NCBI RefSeq assembly: GCF_030734285.1
Contig: NZ_CP132294.1
Coordinates: 186,001 to 250,000 of the forward strand
Source of the DNA: Natronococcus sp. AD-5
Lineage (GTDB): Archaea > Halobacteriota > Halobacteria > Halobacteriales > Natrialbaceae
DNA length: 64,000 nucleotides
Direction of reading: 5' to 3'
Shown here piece after piece: positions 7,644 through 17,335 of this stretch. Position numbers and translations under genes: made by a program. The notes under the pieces were generated by a model. It saw only the letters and a list, made by a program, of their open reading frames with translations. It ran no database searches and was not told where the DNA came from. Every line of letters starts with the position of its first letter. Position 1 is the stretch's first letter.

Positions 7644-9662
7644 ATGGCAGGAAACACCAGCCTCGAGGACGTCGACGAAGTGGTTCACGAACCCGCCGAG
7701 GAGTTCGTCGAATCCACCAACGTCTACGACTTCATGGGGGAGTACGGCATCGACGACTACGAGGAACTCATCGAGCGCACCACGACGGCACTCGACGGCG
7801 TTCCCGAAAGCGGCGTCGACTGGTTCTGGGACGAACTGGTCGACTACCTCGGCATCGAGTTCTACGAGGACTACGAGACGGTCCGCGACGACAGCGAGGG
7901 ACCGCAGTTCACCGACTGGTACCCCGGCGGCGAACTCAACGTCGCGCACAACGTCGCGGATCGCCACGCCGCCGTCGACGAGGAGCGCCGAAACAAGGTC
8001 GCCACCATCTGGGAGGGCGAGGACGGCGAGATCCGGGAGGTAACGTACCACGAACTCCGCCGACAGTCGAACCAGGTCGCCAACGCGCTCGAGGAGCGCG
8101 GCATCGAGACGGGCGACACGGTCGGGCTCTACATGCCGATGGTCCCCGAGGTCGTCTCGATCCTCTACGGCTGTTTCAAGGTCGGCGCGATCGCGGTGCC
8201 GATCTTCTCGGGCTTCGGCGTCGATGCCGCCGCGACCCGGATCGCGGACTCGGAGTGCTCGGTGCTGTTCACCGGCGACGGCTTCTACCGCCGCGGCGAC
8301 CCCGTCTACCTCAAGGGTGCGGCCGACGAAGCGATCGAGGAGGCCGGCTACGTGGAGCACACGATCGTTTTCGATCGATTTGGGTCCGGCGACGGGTCGT
8401 CAGCGCACGAGATTCCGTGGATCGACGGTCGCGACGAGTGGTGGGCCGCCGCCGTCGAGACGCGAGACGACGAGTACGAGACCAAATCGCTCGACTCGAG
8501 CCGGGAGTCGATGCTGCTGTACTCCTCGGGCACCACGGGGAAGCCGAAGGGGATCGTCCACACGCACGCGGGCGTGCAGGTCCAGTGCGCCAAGGAGGTC
8601 TACTTCGGGATGGATCTCAAACCGTCCGACCGGTTCTTCTGGGTCTCGGACATCGGCTGGATGATGGGTCCCTGGACGCTGATCGGCACCCACACCTTCG
8701 GCGGCACCGTCTTCATGTACGAGGGCGCGCCCGACTACCCCGAACCGGATCGCTTCTGGGAGATGATCGACCGGCACAAACTCACGCAGTTCGGCATCTC
8801 GCCCACGGCGATTCGGGCCCTGCGGAAGCACGGCGACGACTGGCTCTCCGGCCACGACCTCTCCTCGCTTCGCCTGCTCGGGTCGACGGGCGAACCCTGG
8901 GACCCCGAGTCCTGGCGCTGGTTCTACGAGAATGTGGGCAACGGCGAGGCGCCGATCATCAACATCTCCGGCGGCACCGAGATCTGCGGCTGCTTCCTGA
9001 TGCCGATGCCGACCGAACCGCTGAAACCGTGTACGCTCGGCGGCCCCGGCCTCGGGATGGACATCGACATCGTCGACGCTTCCGGCGAGTCCGTCAAGGA
9101 AGCCCACGAACGCGGCTTCCTCGTCGCCAGGGACTCCTGTCCGTCGATGACCAAGTCGCTCTGGTCGGGCGACGAGCGCTACCTGAACGAGTACTGGTCG
9201 ACGTTCGAGGACATGTGGGATCACGGCGACTGGGCCCAGAAGGACGAGGACGGGTTCTGGTTCCTCCACGGCCGGGCCGACGACGCGCTGAACGTCGCCG
9301 GGCGCAAGGTCGGTCCCGCGGAGGTCGAGGGGGCGCTCATCGACCACGACGCCGTCAACCAGGCCGCGGCGATCGGCGCGCCCGACGACACGACCGGAAC
9401 CGCGGTCGTCACCTACGCGATCCTCGAGGACGGCGTCGAGGAGAGCGACGAACTCCGCGAGGAACTGCGCGCGCAGGTCGGCGAGGAGCTAGGGAAACCG
9501 TTCCGCCCGCGCGAGGTGCTGTTCGTCGACGAGTTCCCGAAGACCCAGTCGGGGAAGATCATCCGCCGGGCCATCGAGGCCACCTACACGGGCGAGGAGC
9601 TGGGCGACATGAGCAGCATCGAGAATCCGGAGGCCCTCGAGGAGCTCGAGGACGCCCGGTAA
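7644..9662 (+). CDS. Acyl-CoA synthetase (AMP-forming)
   Basis: ANL-superfamily acid:CoA ligase of 672 residues, cytosolic. It activates a carboxylic acid through an acyl-adenylate. The N-terminal ACAS-type region (about 60-130) is followed by the P-loop motif LLYSSGTTGKPKGIVHTHAG (about 286-305), the adenylate motif ISGGTEICG (about 437), the hinge GRADDALNVAGRKVGPAEVE (about 541) and the catalytic lysine in KTQSGKIIRR near the end. Length and motifs fit acetyl/propionyl/acetoacetyl-CoA synthetases; the substrate cannot be fixed from sequence. It directly follows the dehydrogenase, suggesting short-chain hydroxy-acid use. The ATG at 7644 is preferred over the GTG at 7632. Confidence 0.9.
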   Translation: MAGNTSLEDVDEVVHEPAEEFVESTNVYDFMGEYGIDDYEELIERTTTALDGVPESGVDWFWDELVDYLGIEFYEDYETVRDDSEGPQFTDWYPGGELNVAHNVADRHAAVDEERRNKVATIWEGEDGEIREVTYHELRRQSNQVANALEERGIETGDTVGLYMPMVPEVVSILYGCFKVGAIAVPIFSGFGVDAAATRIADSECSVLFTGDGFYRRGDPVYLKGAADEAIEEAGYVEHTIVFDRFGSGDGSSAHEIPWIDGRDEWWAAAVETRDDEYETKSLDSSRESMLLYSSGTTGKPKGIVHTHAGVQVQCAKEVYFGMDLKPSDRFFWVSDIGWMMGPWTLIGTHTFGGTVFMYEGAPDYPEPDRFWEMIDRHKLTQFGISPTAIRALRKHGDDWLSGHDLSSLRLLGSTGEPWDPESWRWFYENVGNGEAPIINISGGTEICGCFLMPMPTEPLKPCTLGGPGLGMDIDIVDASGESVKEAHERGFLVARDSCPSMTKSLWSGDERYLNEYWSTFEDMWDHGDWAQKDEDGFWFLHGRADDALNVAGRKVGPAEVEGALIDHDAVNQAAAIGAPDDTTGTAVVTYAILEDGVEESDELREELRAQVGEELGKPFRPREVLFVDEFPKTQSGKIIRRAIEATYTGEELGDMSSIENPEALEELEDAR

Positions 9663-9692
9663 CGGCCGTCGGTTCTGCGCAGCGCTCCCGTT

Positions 9693-11003
9693 TTAGTCGT
9701 CGTCCGCCGGCGCGATCGCCTCGTCGCCGGCAGCCCACGTTCCGCTCGTAAAGTCGACGGCGTCGTTCCACTTCGCGACGAGCGTCGTCACCGCGAGGTC
9801 GCCGCTGATGTTCGTCATGGTGCGCAATCGGTCGAGGAGCGGGTCGACGCCGGCGACGAAGCCGACGACCTCGAGCGGCAGCCCGAGCTGGGTGAGCACG
9901 AGTGTCAGCATGATCAGCCCGGTGCCGGGAACGCCGGCGGCACCGACGCTCGCGAGCACGGCGACCGCGACGACCGTCAGTTGCTGCCCGAGCGTCAGCG
10001 ACATACCCACGAGGTTCGCCGCGAAAATCGCGGCCACGCCCTGGTAGAGCGCCGTGCCGTCCATGTTGATGGTCGCGCCGAGCGGCAGCGAGAAGCTGTA
10101 GACGCTCTCGTCGATGTGGAGGTTGTCGTCGGCGTTGGCCATCGTCACCGGGAGCGTGCCGCTCGAGGAGCGAATGCTCAGCGCGGTGATCAGCGCGTCC
10201 TTCCCGCCGACGAGGAGCGCGCGCGGCGATTCGCCGACGAGCATCGCGACGATGCCGCCGAGGTGGACGAGTGCGATGTGGACCGTCACCGCGAGCGCGA
10301 GCGTCAGGATCAGCATCGCGAACGGGACGATCGCGTCGGTACCTGCCTCCCCGAAGACGACGGCCATGAGCGCGAAGACGCCGATGACGCCGTACTCCAT
10401 GACGCCCCAGACGACCTTGAACATCGCCTCGGCGCCGGCCTCCATGATATCGAAGATCGTCTCGACGCCGTCGCGAACGTTCTCGCTGTCGACGTTTTCC
10501 TGGACGATCGCGAGCGCGAGTCCGAACACGATCACGAAGAAGATCGTCGGGAGGACCTCGCCCTCCGCCATCGCGCCGAGCGGGTTCTCGGGGACGATTC
10601 CGAGAAGCACCTCCTGGATGTCCGGCGCCTCGGCGGTTTCGGCGTCGGCGTCCTGCCAGCCCTCGAGGCCGCGCCCCGGGTTTATCAGGTTCGCGACCGC
10701 GAGCCCGACGAAGACGGCGAGCGCCGACGTTATCGCGTACGCGCCGACGACCTGGCCGCCGATCTTCCCGAGATTGCTCGGCGAGAGCCGCCGCGCGCCC
10801 ATGATCAGCGTGAACACGACGATCGGGATGATCAGCATGCTCAGCAGATCGATGAACAGATCGCCGAGCGGCTCGAGCGCCGTCGCCGGCTCGCCGACGA
10901 GCAATCCGAACAGCGATCCGAGCACGAACGCGGCTCCGATTCGATAGACGATCGGGACGGAACGGTATCGTGACCAGTACCCCATAGTGCCACTACCTAC
11001 CAT
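9693..11003 (-). CDS. Dicarboxylate/amino acid:cation symporter (DAACS), copy 1
   Basis: Sodium- or proton-coupled uptake carrier of the DctA/GltP family, 436 residues in the cytoplasmic membrane. Family signatures are visible: the serine-rich SSSGTLPVTM, NMDGTALYQG and the late MTNISGDLAV. About eight membrane segments plus re-entrant loops are expected. I chose the ATG at 11003 because a TATA-like box lies 27 nt upstream, and because this start gives the same 11 residues before RYRSV as the paralogue at 13233-14546; an ATG at 10985 is the alternative. The two symporters are very similar, divergent, and flank a cupin and an ATP-grasp ligase. Likely substrates are glutamate, aspartate or C4-dicarboxylates. 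Confidence 0.92.
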   Translation of the reverse strand: MVGSGTMGYWSRYRSVPIVYRIGAAFVLGSLFGLLVGEPATALEPLGDLFIDLLSMLIIPIVVFTLIMGARRLSPSNLGKIGGQVVGAYAITSALAVFVGLAVANLINPGRGLEGWQDADAETAEAPDIQEVLLGIVPENPLGAMAEGEVLPTIFFVIVFGLALAIVQENVDSENVRDGVETIFDIMEAGAEAMFKVVWGVMEYGVIGVFALMAVVFGEAGTDAIVPFAMLILTLALAVTVHIALVHLGGIVAMLVGESPRALLVGGKDALITALSIRSSSGTLPVTMANADDNLHIDESVYSFSLPLGATINMDGTALYQGVAAIFAANLVGMSLTLGQQLTVVAVAVLASVGAAGVPGTGLIMLTLVLTQLGLPLEVVGFVAGVDPLLDRLRTMTNISGDLAVTTLVAKWNDAVDFTSGTWAAGDEAIAPADDD

Positions 11004-11026
11004 AGTTGTCCGAACTGACGGCTGTC

Positions 11027-11034
11027 TTATAAAT
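11027..11034 (-). promoter_or_regulatory. TATA-like box of symporter copy 1
   Basis: The minus strand reads ATTTATAA here, about 27 nt upstream of the ATG at 11003. This fits a leaderless archaeal promoter and decides the start codon. Confidence 0.55.
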
Positions 11035-11292
11035 GTACGTGTATTCGATCGACGATACTGGCGCATTTTGATGAAAATACGGCGATGGATCGACGGTATT
11101 CGCTACATTCGTTGTCTCTCGATGATAGTACGAGACGGGCCCCCTCGCCGTCGCGGAGTTTTGCCGTGGCGCGGCGCGTCTCGCCCCGTGTACGGGGTTT
11201 ATGCCTCGTGCAGGCGTTATAGCTCCGATTCGAGGTATCGGGTTCGCGATATCGCGCGTCGGCTCGCAATCACCAGGTGAGCACAGACGGCA

Positions 11293-11850
11293 GTGACACC
11301 GAGAGACGAACACGATGCTGCTCGAGCCGTCGACCTCTACCAGTTCGAGGGGGCCGGCGTGTACCAGGAAGGCGACGACCGCGCCCGGATTCGCGGGTAC
11401 TTCCCGCTTTCTCCCGGGACGCCGAACGCGAGCGACGTCGGTGCGGAAGACCTGATGCTCGTCTGCATCGAGATCGAGCCGGGGAACTACCTCCCGTCCC
11501 ACCGGGATAGCAACGAGGAACTGCTCGTGGTGACCGACGGAGCGGTCGAGGCGACGGTCGGCGACGGCACGATCGACCTCCAGGCCGGACAGTATGCGGT
11601 CGTTCCGGAGATGGTCCCGCACGGCCTCCACAACGCCGGCGATGAAACCGCCCGCCTCCTCGGGTTCTTCCCCGAGACCGAACTGACGGCCGCGTTCGAG
11701 GAGACGCTACAGCCGTTCGGAACGGACGTCGTGACCATCGGCGGGACTCCCCCGGAGTCCGAACCGGAAGGACGGCGACCGCGGGGCGGTAACCCGCCCG
11801 CCGGATCTCACTCGAGCGATCCCGGTCGATTTTTGCGCTTCGAACGATAG
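11293..11850 (+). CDS. Cupin-domain protein
   Basis: 185-residue single-cupin protein with a GTG start. The barrel lies at about 50-125: PGNYLPSHRDSNEELLVVTDG supplies the usual His/Glu metal ligands, and the second motif is GQYAVVPEMVPHGLHNAGD. The family covers dioxygenases, isomerases and small-molecule sensors, so the reaction cannot be named. The last 35 residues are a basic, low-complexity tail. The gene ends 8 nt before the ATP-grasp gene, so one operon is likely. The partner may modify or sense the compound handled by the ligase and the flanking symporters, but this is inference from position only. Confidence 0.8.
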   Translation: MTPRDEHDAARAVDLYQFEGAGVYQEGDDRARIRGYFPLSPGTPNASDVGAEDLMLVCIEIEPGNYLPSHRDSNEELLVVTDGAVEATVGDGTIDLQAGQYAVVPEMVPHGLHNAGDETARLLGFFPETELTAAFEETLQPFGTDVVTIGGTPPESEPEGRRPRGGNPPAGSHSSDPGRFLRFER

Positions 11851-11858
11851 CAATCCAC

Positions 11859-13094
11859 ATGGCCGAAACCGTCTACGACACGCGGACGTTCCTGGACGAA
11901 CTGGAGGCGCGCTCGTTCGACCGAGCCCCGGCGATCGTCTGTAACGCACACATCACGGGACTGGCGGTCGCCCGGGCGCTCGCGGCTCGCGACGTGCCGG
12001 TGATCGCGATCGATCGGTCGCCCGACGGCGTGGCGCCGTACTCGGACGCCGTCGACCTCGCCGGGCTGGTCACGTACCCGCTCGATGATCTGGCGGCGTT
12101 CGGCGAGGAACTGGCGGCGGTCGCGGACGCGCTCGAGCGCGAACCGGTGCTGTTCCCCTGTATGGACGAGTGGGTCCACGCGGTCGCCGAGATCGATCCG
12201 GAGGGGATCCGGCTCCCGTTCGCCGACTTCGAAACGGTCGACGGCGTTCTGGACAAAACCGAACTCTACGCCCGGGCGGACGAGCGGGGCGTCCCGACGC
12301 CGGAGACGTACCGTCTGAACGAGACGGACCCCGACGATGCGGCCGACGAACTCGGTTTCCCGCTCATCGTCAAACCCGCCTTGAAGCGCCGGTTCGAGGA
12401 AGCGTTCGGCACGAATCTCGTGGAAGCCGAGACGCGAGAGGAGTACCGCGATATCGTCGAGCGGGCCCGCGAGGCCGACATGCGGGTGATGGCACAGGAA
12501 AAGATCCCGAAAGAGCAGGGCGACCTCTACACGCTCGCGTCGTACGTCCCCGAATCGGGCGTCGACGACGCCGTCACCTTCGTCGGCCGGCGGCGAGCGA
12601 TCTACCCGCCGGAGTTCGGAACGACCTGTCTGGTCCAAGGGGCTGACGTCCCCGAGATCGAACGCGACGCGCTCGCCGTGCTCGAGGACGCGGGCTACCA
12701 CGGCATCAGCGAGGCGGAGTTCCTCTACGACGAGCGCACGGACGAGTACCGGCTGCTCGATATCAACACCCGGCCGTGGAAGTGGATCGGACTGCCGATC
12801 GCGGCGGGTGCGAATCTCCCCGCGGCGGCCTACGCCGATGCAACCGGCTCCGCGTACGAATCGGGCGTCGTCCGGGACGTCACCTGGCTGTACCTCAAGG
12901 ACTACGCGGCGCTGCTCTCGAACCACCCGGTCGACGACGTCCTCTCGCGCGACCAGTGGTTCTCGATCGTCTCCGGCGAGTTCGAGCGACGGGACGACCT
13001 CGCGACGGCCGTCTACCGCCCGTCCGATCCGGGGCCGACGTACCAGCTTCTCGCGACCGAATTCGGCACTCGAGAGTACTACTGTCCCTGTTAA
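11859..13094 (+). CDS. ATP-grasp carboxylate-amine ligase family protein
   Basis: 411-residue ATP-grasp enzyme. ATP-grasp ligases couple a carboxylate, through an acyl-phosphate, to an amine or amino acid. The N-terminal domain (about 22-110) begins PAIVCNAHITGLAVARAL. The central domain contains the nucleotide-binding LIVKPALKRRF near 168, and the C-terminal domain has the metal-binding ISEAEFLYDERTDEYRLLDI, with DINTRPW near 300. Substrates are unknown; family members make peptides, N-acylated amino acids and polyamine-type conjugates. The close upstream cupin and the two flanking amino-acid/dicarboxylate carriers point to an amino-acid-derived metabolite. Its ATG lies 8 nt after the cupin stop. 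Confidence 0.85.
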   Translation: MAETVYDTRTFLDELEARSFDRAPAIVCNAHITGLAVARALAARDVPVIAIDRSPDGVAPYSDAVDLAGLVTYPLDDLAAFGEELAAVADALEREPVLFPCMDEWVHAVAEIDPEGIRLPFADFETVDGVLDKTELYARADERGVPTPETYRLNETDPDDAADELGFPLIVKPALKRRFEEAFGTNLVEAETREEYRDIVERAREADMRVMAQEKIPKEQGDLYTLASYVPESGVDDAVTFVGRRRAIYPPEFGTTCLVQGADVPEIERDALAVLEDAGYHGISEAEFLYDERTDEYRLLDINTRPWKWIGLPIAAGANLPAAAYADATGSAYESGVVRDVTWLYLKDYAALLSNHPVDDVLSRDQWFSIVSGEFERRDDLATAVYRPSDPGPTYQLLATEFGTREYYCPC

Positions 13095-13232
13095 TCCGCG
13101 GGTACTCGACGGCGCGCCGAATATAGGGTCTCATTATTTCCTTGTAGTATTTAAATGGTGTGTGTTAGCAAGGGAGGTCCTTTCGACTACCGGAAGCCTC
13201 GGGCCACGGTGAGAGATTCGGGAGAGGATGAC

Positions 13233-14546
13233 ATGGCACAAAACACATTTCGCAACACGTGGAATCGCTATCGATCGGTGTCGATCGCGTACCGCATCGG
13301 CGCCGCGTTCGTGCTCGGGTCTATTGTCGGCCTGACGGTCGGCGGACCCGCGACCGTACTGGAACCCCTCGGCGATCTGTTCATCAGGTTACTGGAGATG
13401 CTGGTGATCCCGATCGTCGTGTTCACGCTGTTGATGGGGATCCGCCAGCTCTCGCCGGCCACCCTGGGGCGGGTCGGCGGGCAGGTCGTACTCCTCTACG
13501 CGTTCACGTCCGCGGTTGCCGTGGTCATCGGGCTCGCGGTAGCGAACCTCGTCGATCCGGGGACGGGGCTGACGCTGACCGACGAACCGGTCGAGGCAGA
13601 GTCTCCACCCTCCCCGACGGAAGTGTTCCTGGGAATCGTCCCCGAAAACCCGGTCGACGCGATGGCGAACACCGACCTCCTCGCGACGCTCTTCTTCGTG
13701 ATCGTCTTCGGCCTCGCGCTCGTACTGGTCGCGGAAGAGATCGACGACGGGGCGGTCGAGCGGGGGATCGAGACGATCTTCGACATCACGGAAGCCGGGT
13801 CGGAGGCGATGTTCAAGGTCGTCTGGGGCGTCATGGAGTACGGCGTCATCGGCGTCTTCGCGCTCATGGCCGTCGTCTTCGCCGACACCGGACCGGGCGC
13901 GATCCGGGCGTTCGTGACGCTCATCCTCGCGCTCACGCTCGCCGTCGCCCTGCACATCGCGGTCATCCACCTGGGCGTGTTGATCGTCGCGCTCACCCAC
14001 CAGTCGCCGATCGCGTTCCTGATCGGGATCAAGGAGGCCCTGGTGACCGCGCTCGCGCTCGCCTCCTCGAGCGCGACGCTCCCGGTCTCGATGGCGAACG
14101 CGGAGGACAACCTCCGGATCAACGAGGGCGTGTACGGCTTCTCGCTGCCGCTGGGCGCGACGGTCAACATGGACGGCACGGCGATGTACCAAGGGATCGC
14201 CGCAGTTTTCGCGGCGAACCTCGTCGGCGCGTCGCTGACGCTGACCGAACAGTTCGTCGTCGTCGTCCTCGCGGTGCTCGCCAGCATCGGGGCCGCGGGC
14301 GTTCCCAGCGCGGGACTGATCATGTTGACGCTCGTGCTCACCCAGCTCGGGCTGCCGCTGGCTGTCATCGGTTTCGTCGCCGGCGTCGACCCGCTCCTCG
14401 ACCGGATGCGCACCATGACGAACATCAGCGGCGACCTCGCCGTCGCGACCGTCGTCGGCCACTGGAACGGCGCCGTCGACTTCGGCTCGGGGATCTGGGA
14501 CGGCGCCGTTACCGAGGCGCCCGCGTCGGCCGGGGTGTCCGACTAG
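13233..14546 (+). CDS. Dicarboxylate/amino acid:cation symporter (DAACS), copy 2
   Basis: 437-residue membrane carrier, paralogue of the protein at 9693-11003: the first 90 residues match almost position for position (RYRSVSIAYRIGAAFVLGS, then LGDLFIRLLEMLVIPIVVF). Family signatures SSSATLPVSM, NMDGTAMYQG and MTNISGDLAV are present. The ATG at 13233 gives the same N-terminal length as copy 1; the reading frame stays open back to 13155 but that stretch (MVCVSKGG...) is not shared by the paralogue. A TATA-like TATTTAAAT lies at 13148-13156, giving a leader of about 50 nt, with a purine-rich GGGAGAGG just before the start. Carries acidic amino acids or C4-dicarboxylates by family inference. Confidence 0.92.
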   Translation: MAQNTFRNTWNRYRSVSIAYRIGAAFVLGSIVGLTVGGPATVLEPLGDLFIRLLEMLVIPIVVFTLLMGIRQLSPATLGRVGGQVVLLYAFTSAVAVVIGLAVANLVDPGTGLTLTDEPVEAESPPSPTEVFLGIVPENPVDAMANTDLLATLFFVIVFGLALVLVAEEIDDGAVERGIETIFDITEAGSEAMFKVVWGVMEYGVIGVFALMAVVFADTGPGAIRAFVTLILALTLAVALHIAVIHLGVLIVALTHQSPIAFLIGIKEALVTALALASSSATLPVSMANAEDNLRINEGVYGFSLPLGATVNMDGTAMYQGIAAVFAANLVGASLTLTEQFVVVVLAVLASIGAAGVPSAGLIMLTLVLTQLGLPLAVIGFVAGVDPLLDRMRTMTNISGDLAVATVVGHWNGAVDFGSGIWDGAVTEAPASAGVSD

Positions 14547-14612
14547 GCCCCGCGCCGCGATCGCGATCCGCCAGTCGTTAGGCTTTACAGCCATCGCGCC
14601 GAATCCCGACTA

Positions 14613-16109
14613 ATGACTGCCCAGACCGTCCAGCAGGGCGACCTCGTGACCGTCATCGGCCTCGAGGTTCACGTCCAGCTGGAGACCGACACGAAGATCT
14701 TCTGCGCCTGCTCGACCGAACGGACCGACGAGCCCAACGAGAACGTCTGCCCGGTCTGTCTCGGCCTGCCGGGCGCCTTACCCGTACTCAACGAGGCCGC
14801 CGTCGAGGCTGCCGTCAAGATCGGCAAAGCGATCGACGCCGACATTCCGGAAGAGACGCGGTTCCACCGCAAGAACTACTACTACCCCGACCTGCCCAAG
14901 AACTTCCAGATCACCCAGTACGACGAGCCGATCTGCGCCGACGGCGACCTCGAGATCTCCGTCGAAGGCGAGCGCCGCACGGTGACGATCGAACGCGCAC
15001 ACTTAGAGGAGGACCCGGGGAGCCTCCAGCACGTCGGCGGCGGTGGCGGGATCGACTCGGCCGATTACACGCTCGTCGACTACAACCGCGCGGGCACGCC
15101 GCTGATGGAGATCGTCACGGCGCCGGACTTCCGCAGCCCGAGCGAGGTGCGGGCGTTCCTGGCCGAACTCGAGGAGGTGCTCGAGTACCTGGGCGTCTTC
15201 GACGCCGAGCGCGACGGCAGCCTGCGAATCGACGCCAACCTCTCGATCATCCCCGGGGAGGAGATCGAGAGCGACGACGTCGCCGAGATCGGCGAGGACG
15301 CGCTGGCGGCCGCGAACCGCACGGAGGTCAAGAACATCTCGAGCCACAAGGGCGCCGAGAAGGCGCTAGCCTACGAGGAGACCCGCCAGAAGAACGCGAT
15401 CCGGCGCGGCCGCGCCGTCGAGCAGGAGACCCGCCACTGGGACGAGTCCCGCGGAATCACGGTCTCGATGCGCTCGAAAGAGGAAGAGAAAGACTACCGC
15501 TACTTCGAGGAAGCCGACCTGCCGCCGCTTCGGGTCTCGGGCTGGAAGGAGGAGATCGCGATTCCGGAACTCCCCGCCGCGCGACGCGAGCGGTTCGAAG
15601 CGGAGTACGGCCTGAGCGACGAGGCGGCCTCGAAACTCACCTCCACGAAGCAGGTCGCGGACTTCTACGAGGACGTCGCGAGCGAGTTCGACCCCGACCT
15701 CGCCGCCACGTGGGTCGCGGACAACCTGCTCGGCGAACTCAACTACCGCGACATGGAGATCACCGACATCGAGGGCCGATTCGAGGAGGTCACCCGACTC
15801 GTCGAACTCGTCGCCGAGGACGAGATCACGGCGAAAAACGCCAGGGAGACGGTCCTGCGCTCGATGCTCGACGACGGCCGAACGCCGGACGAGGTCGTCG
15901 CCGAAGAGGGGCTGGGCAAGACCGGCGAGGACGAGGTCCAGCGGGCGGTCGTCGAAGCGGTCGAGGAGAACCCCGGCGCGGTCGACGACTACGAGTCGGG
16001 CGACGAGGGCGCGATCAACTTCCTCGTCGGGCAGGTCATGCAGAAGACCGGCGGCAGCGCGGATCCGGGCGACGTCAACCAGCTGCTGCGGACCGAACTC
16101 GAGAGCTGA
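14613..16109 (+). CDS. gatB: Asp-tRNA(Asn)/Glu-tRNA(Gln) amidotransferase subunit B
   Basis: GatB activates mis-acylated Glu-tRNA(Gln) and Asp-tRNA(Asn) for amidation by ammonia from GatA. The 498-residue length is standard. Motifs include VIGLEVHVQLETDTKIFC at the start, zinc-type cysteines in NENVCPVCLGLPGALPVLNE, HRKNYYYPDLPKNFQITQYD, and the YqeY-like tail domain from about residue 345 to the end, including INFLVGQVMQKTGG. The gatA and gatC partners are not in this window. It is a single gene 66 nt downstream of the symporter, and there is a separate promoter-like region upstream of the metallo-hydrolase that follows. Confidence 0.97.
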   Translation: MTAQTVQQGDLVTVIGLEVHVQLETDTKIFCACSTERTDEPNENVCPVCLGLPGALPVLNEAAVEAAVKIGKAIDADIPEETRFHRKNYYYPDLPKNFQITQYDEPICADGDLEISVEGERRTVTIERAHLEEDPGSLQHVGGGGGIDSADYTLVDYNRAGTPLMEIVTAPDFRSPSEVRAFLAELEEVLEYLGVFDAERDGSLRIDANLSIIPGEEIESDDVAEIGEDALAAANRTEVKNISSHKGAEKALAYEETRQKNAIRRGRAVEQETRHWDESRGITVSMRSKEEEKDYRYFEEADLPPLRVSGWKEEIAIPELPAARRERFEAEYGLSDEAASKLTSTKQVADFYEDVASEFDPDLAATWVADNLLGELNYRDMEITDIEGRFEEVTRLVELVAEDEITAKNARETVLRSMLDDGRTPDEVVAEEGLGKTGEDEVQRAVVEAVEENPGAVDDYESGDEGAINFLVGQVMQKTGGSADPGDVNQLLRTELES

Positions 16110-16206
16110 TCCGCCCGCTCGGAAGCGGGTAATCCGCCGCCAGTTCGAATTTCGTTCGCTCTATCCGCCGGATACGTTAACAGTGTTCCATTTCTGCGAC
16201 CGCTCG

Positions 16207-16214
16207 AATTAATA
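16207..16214 (+). promoter_or_regulatory. TATA-like box of the metallo-hydrolase gene
   Basis: AATTAATA centred about 28 nt before the ATG at 16238 fits a leaderless promoter. Confidence 0.5.
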
Positions 16215-16237
16215 CTGGTCACACTGTTGTACGGGAC

Positions 16238-17218
16238 ATGGATCGCATTTCGCTGGGTAACGAGGAGTTCGAGGGGCGAAACAACGCCTACGTGCTCGCC
16301 GACGAGGACCGGGACGAACTCGCGCTAATCGATACCGGGATCGCGACCGACGCCGTCCGGGCCGACCTCCGCGATGGGCTGGCCGAACGGGGATACGAGT
16401 TCGCAGATATCGACGACGTCGTTCTGACGCACTTCCACGTCGACCACGCCGGTCTCGCCGGCGAGATCCAGCGGGAGAGCGACGCGACGGTCTACGTCCA
16501 CGAGGCCGACGCGCCGCTCGTCGAGCAGGATCCGGACGCGGTCGCCGCCGTCGAGGAACGCCGCCTGGAACTGCTCGAGCAGTGGGGCGTCCCCGACGCG
16601 GCCCGCGACGAACTGCTCTCCTTCCTCGAGGCGGGACAGAGCGTCGAAGGGATGCCGGCCGAGACGACGACGATCGAGGACGGGACGGTGCTCGAAGTCG
16701 GTGGGCGGACGCTCGAGACCCTCCACGCGCCCGGTCACGCGGCCGGACTCTGCTGTTTCGAGGTTAGCGGTGCGTCGGAGGCGTTCGTCGGCGACGCCGT
16801 ACTGCCGGTCTACACCCCGAACGTCGGCGGGGCCGACGTCAGGGTCGACCGGCCGCTCGCCAAGTACGCCGAGACGTTGCGGACGATCGTCGAGCGCGAC
16901 TACGACCGCGTCTGGCCCGGCCACCGCGACCCGATCGAGGAGCCGTCCGAACGGGCGCTGACGATCCTCGAGCACCACCGGGAGCGCACCGAGAACGTCC
17001 TGGACGTCCTCGAGGAGCACGGACCGGCCGACGCCTGGACGGTCAGCGCCCGCCTGTTCGGCGACCTCGAGGGGATCCACATCATCCACGGCCCCGGCGA
17101 GGCGTACGCCCACCTCGACCACCTCCGCCACGAAGGCGTCCTCGAGTACGACGACGGCGAGTTCCGGCTCGGCGAGCGATCGGCCGACCTCGAGACGCTC
17201 GCATCGCCGAGCGAGTAG
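16238..17218 (+). CDS. MBL-fold metallo-hydrolase with C-terminal winged helix
   Basis: 326-residue metallo-beta-lactamase-fold hydrolase. The di-zinc motif THFHVDHAG is near residue 68, later histidines lie in LHAPGHAAGLC (about 164) and VWPGHRDP (about 227). The C-terminal 90 residues (RTENVLDVLEEHGPADAW onward) resemble the winged-helix cap of LACTB2-type and related hydrolases. The substrate (thioester, glyoxalase-type or nucleic-acid phosphodiester) cannot be determined. The leaderless promoter and the isolated position between gatB and the liv operon suggest a stand-alone transcription unit. Confidence 0.88.
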   Translation: MDRISLGNEEFEGRNNAYVLADEDRDELALIDTGIATDAVRADLRDGLAERGYEFADIDDVVLTHFHVDHAGLAGEIQRESDATVYVHEADAPLVEQDPDAVAAVEERRLELLEQWGVPDAARDELLSFLEAGQSVEGMPAETTTIEDGTVLEVGGRTLETLHAPGHAAGLCCFEVSGASEAFVGDAVLPVYTPNVGGADVRVDRPLAKYAETLRTIVERDYDRVWPGHRDPIEEPSERALTILEHHRERTENVLDVLEEHGPADAWTVSARLFGDLEGIHIIHGPGEAYAHLDHLRHEGVLEYDDGEFRLGERSADLETLASPSE

Positions 17219-17335
17219 TCGGCGGCCGTCCCCGTTAGTTGTTCCTCCCTGTCATACGTTGAATGTCATCTACCCACATATTTAATAGACCACGACTGAA
17301 ACGAGGGACCAGAGTTGGTAATATAGTGGTCAAAA

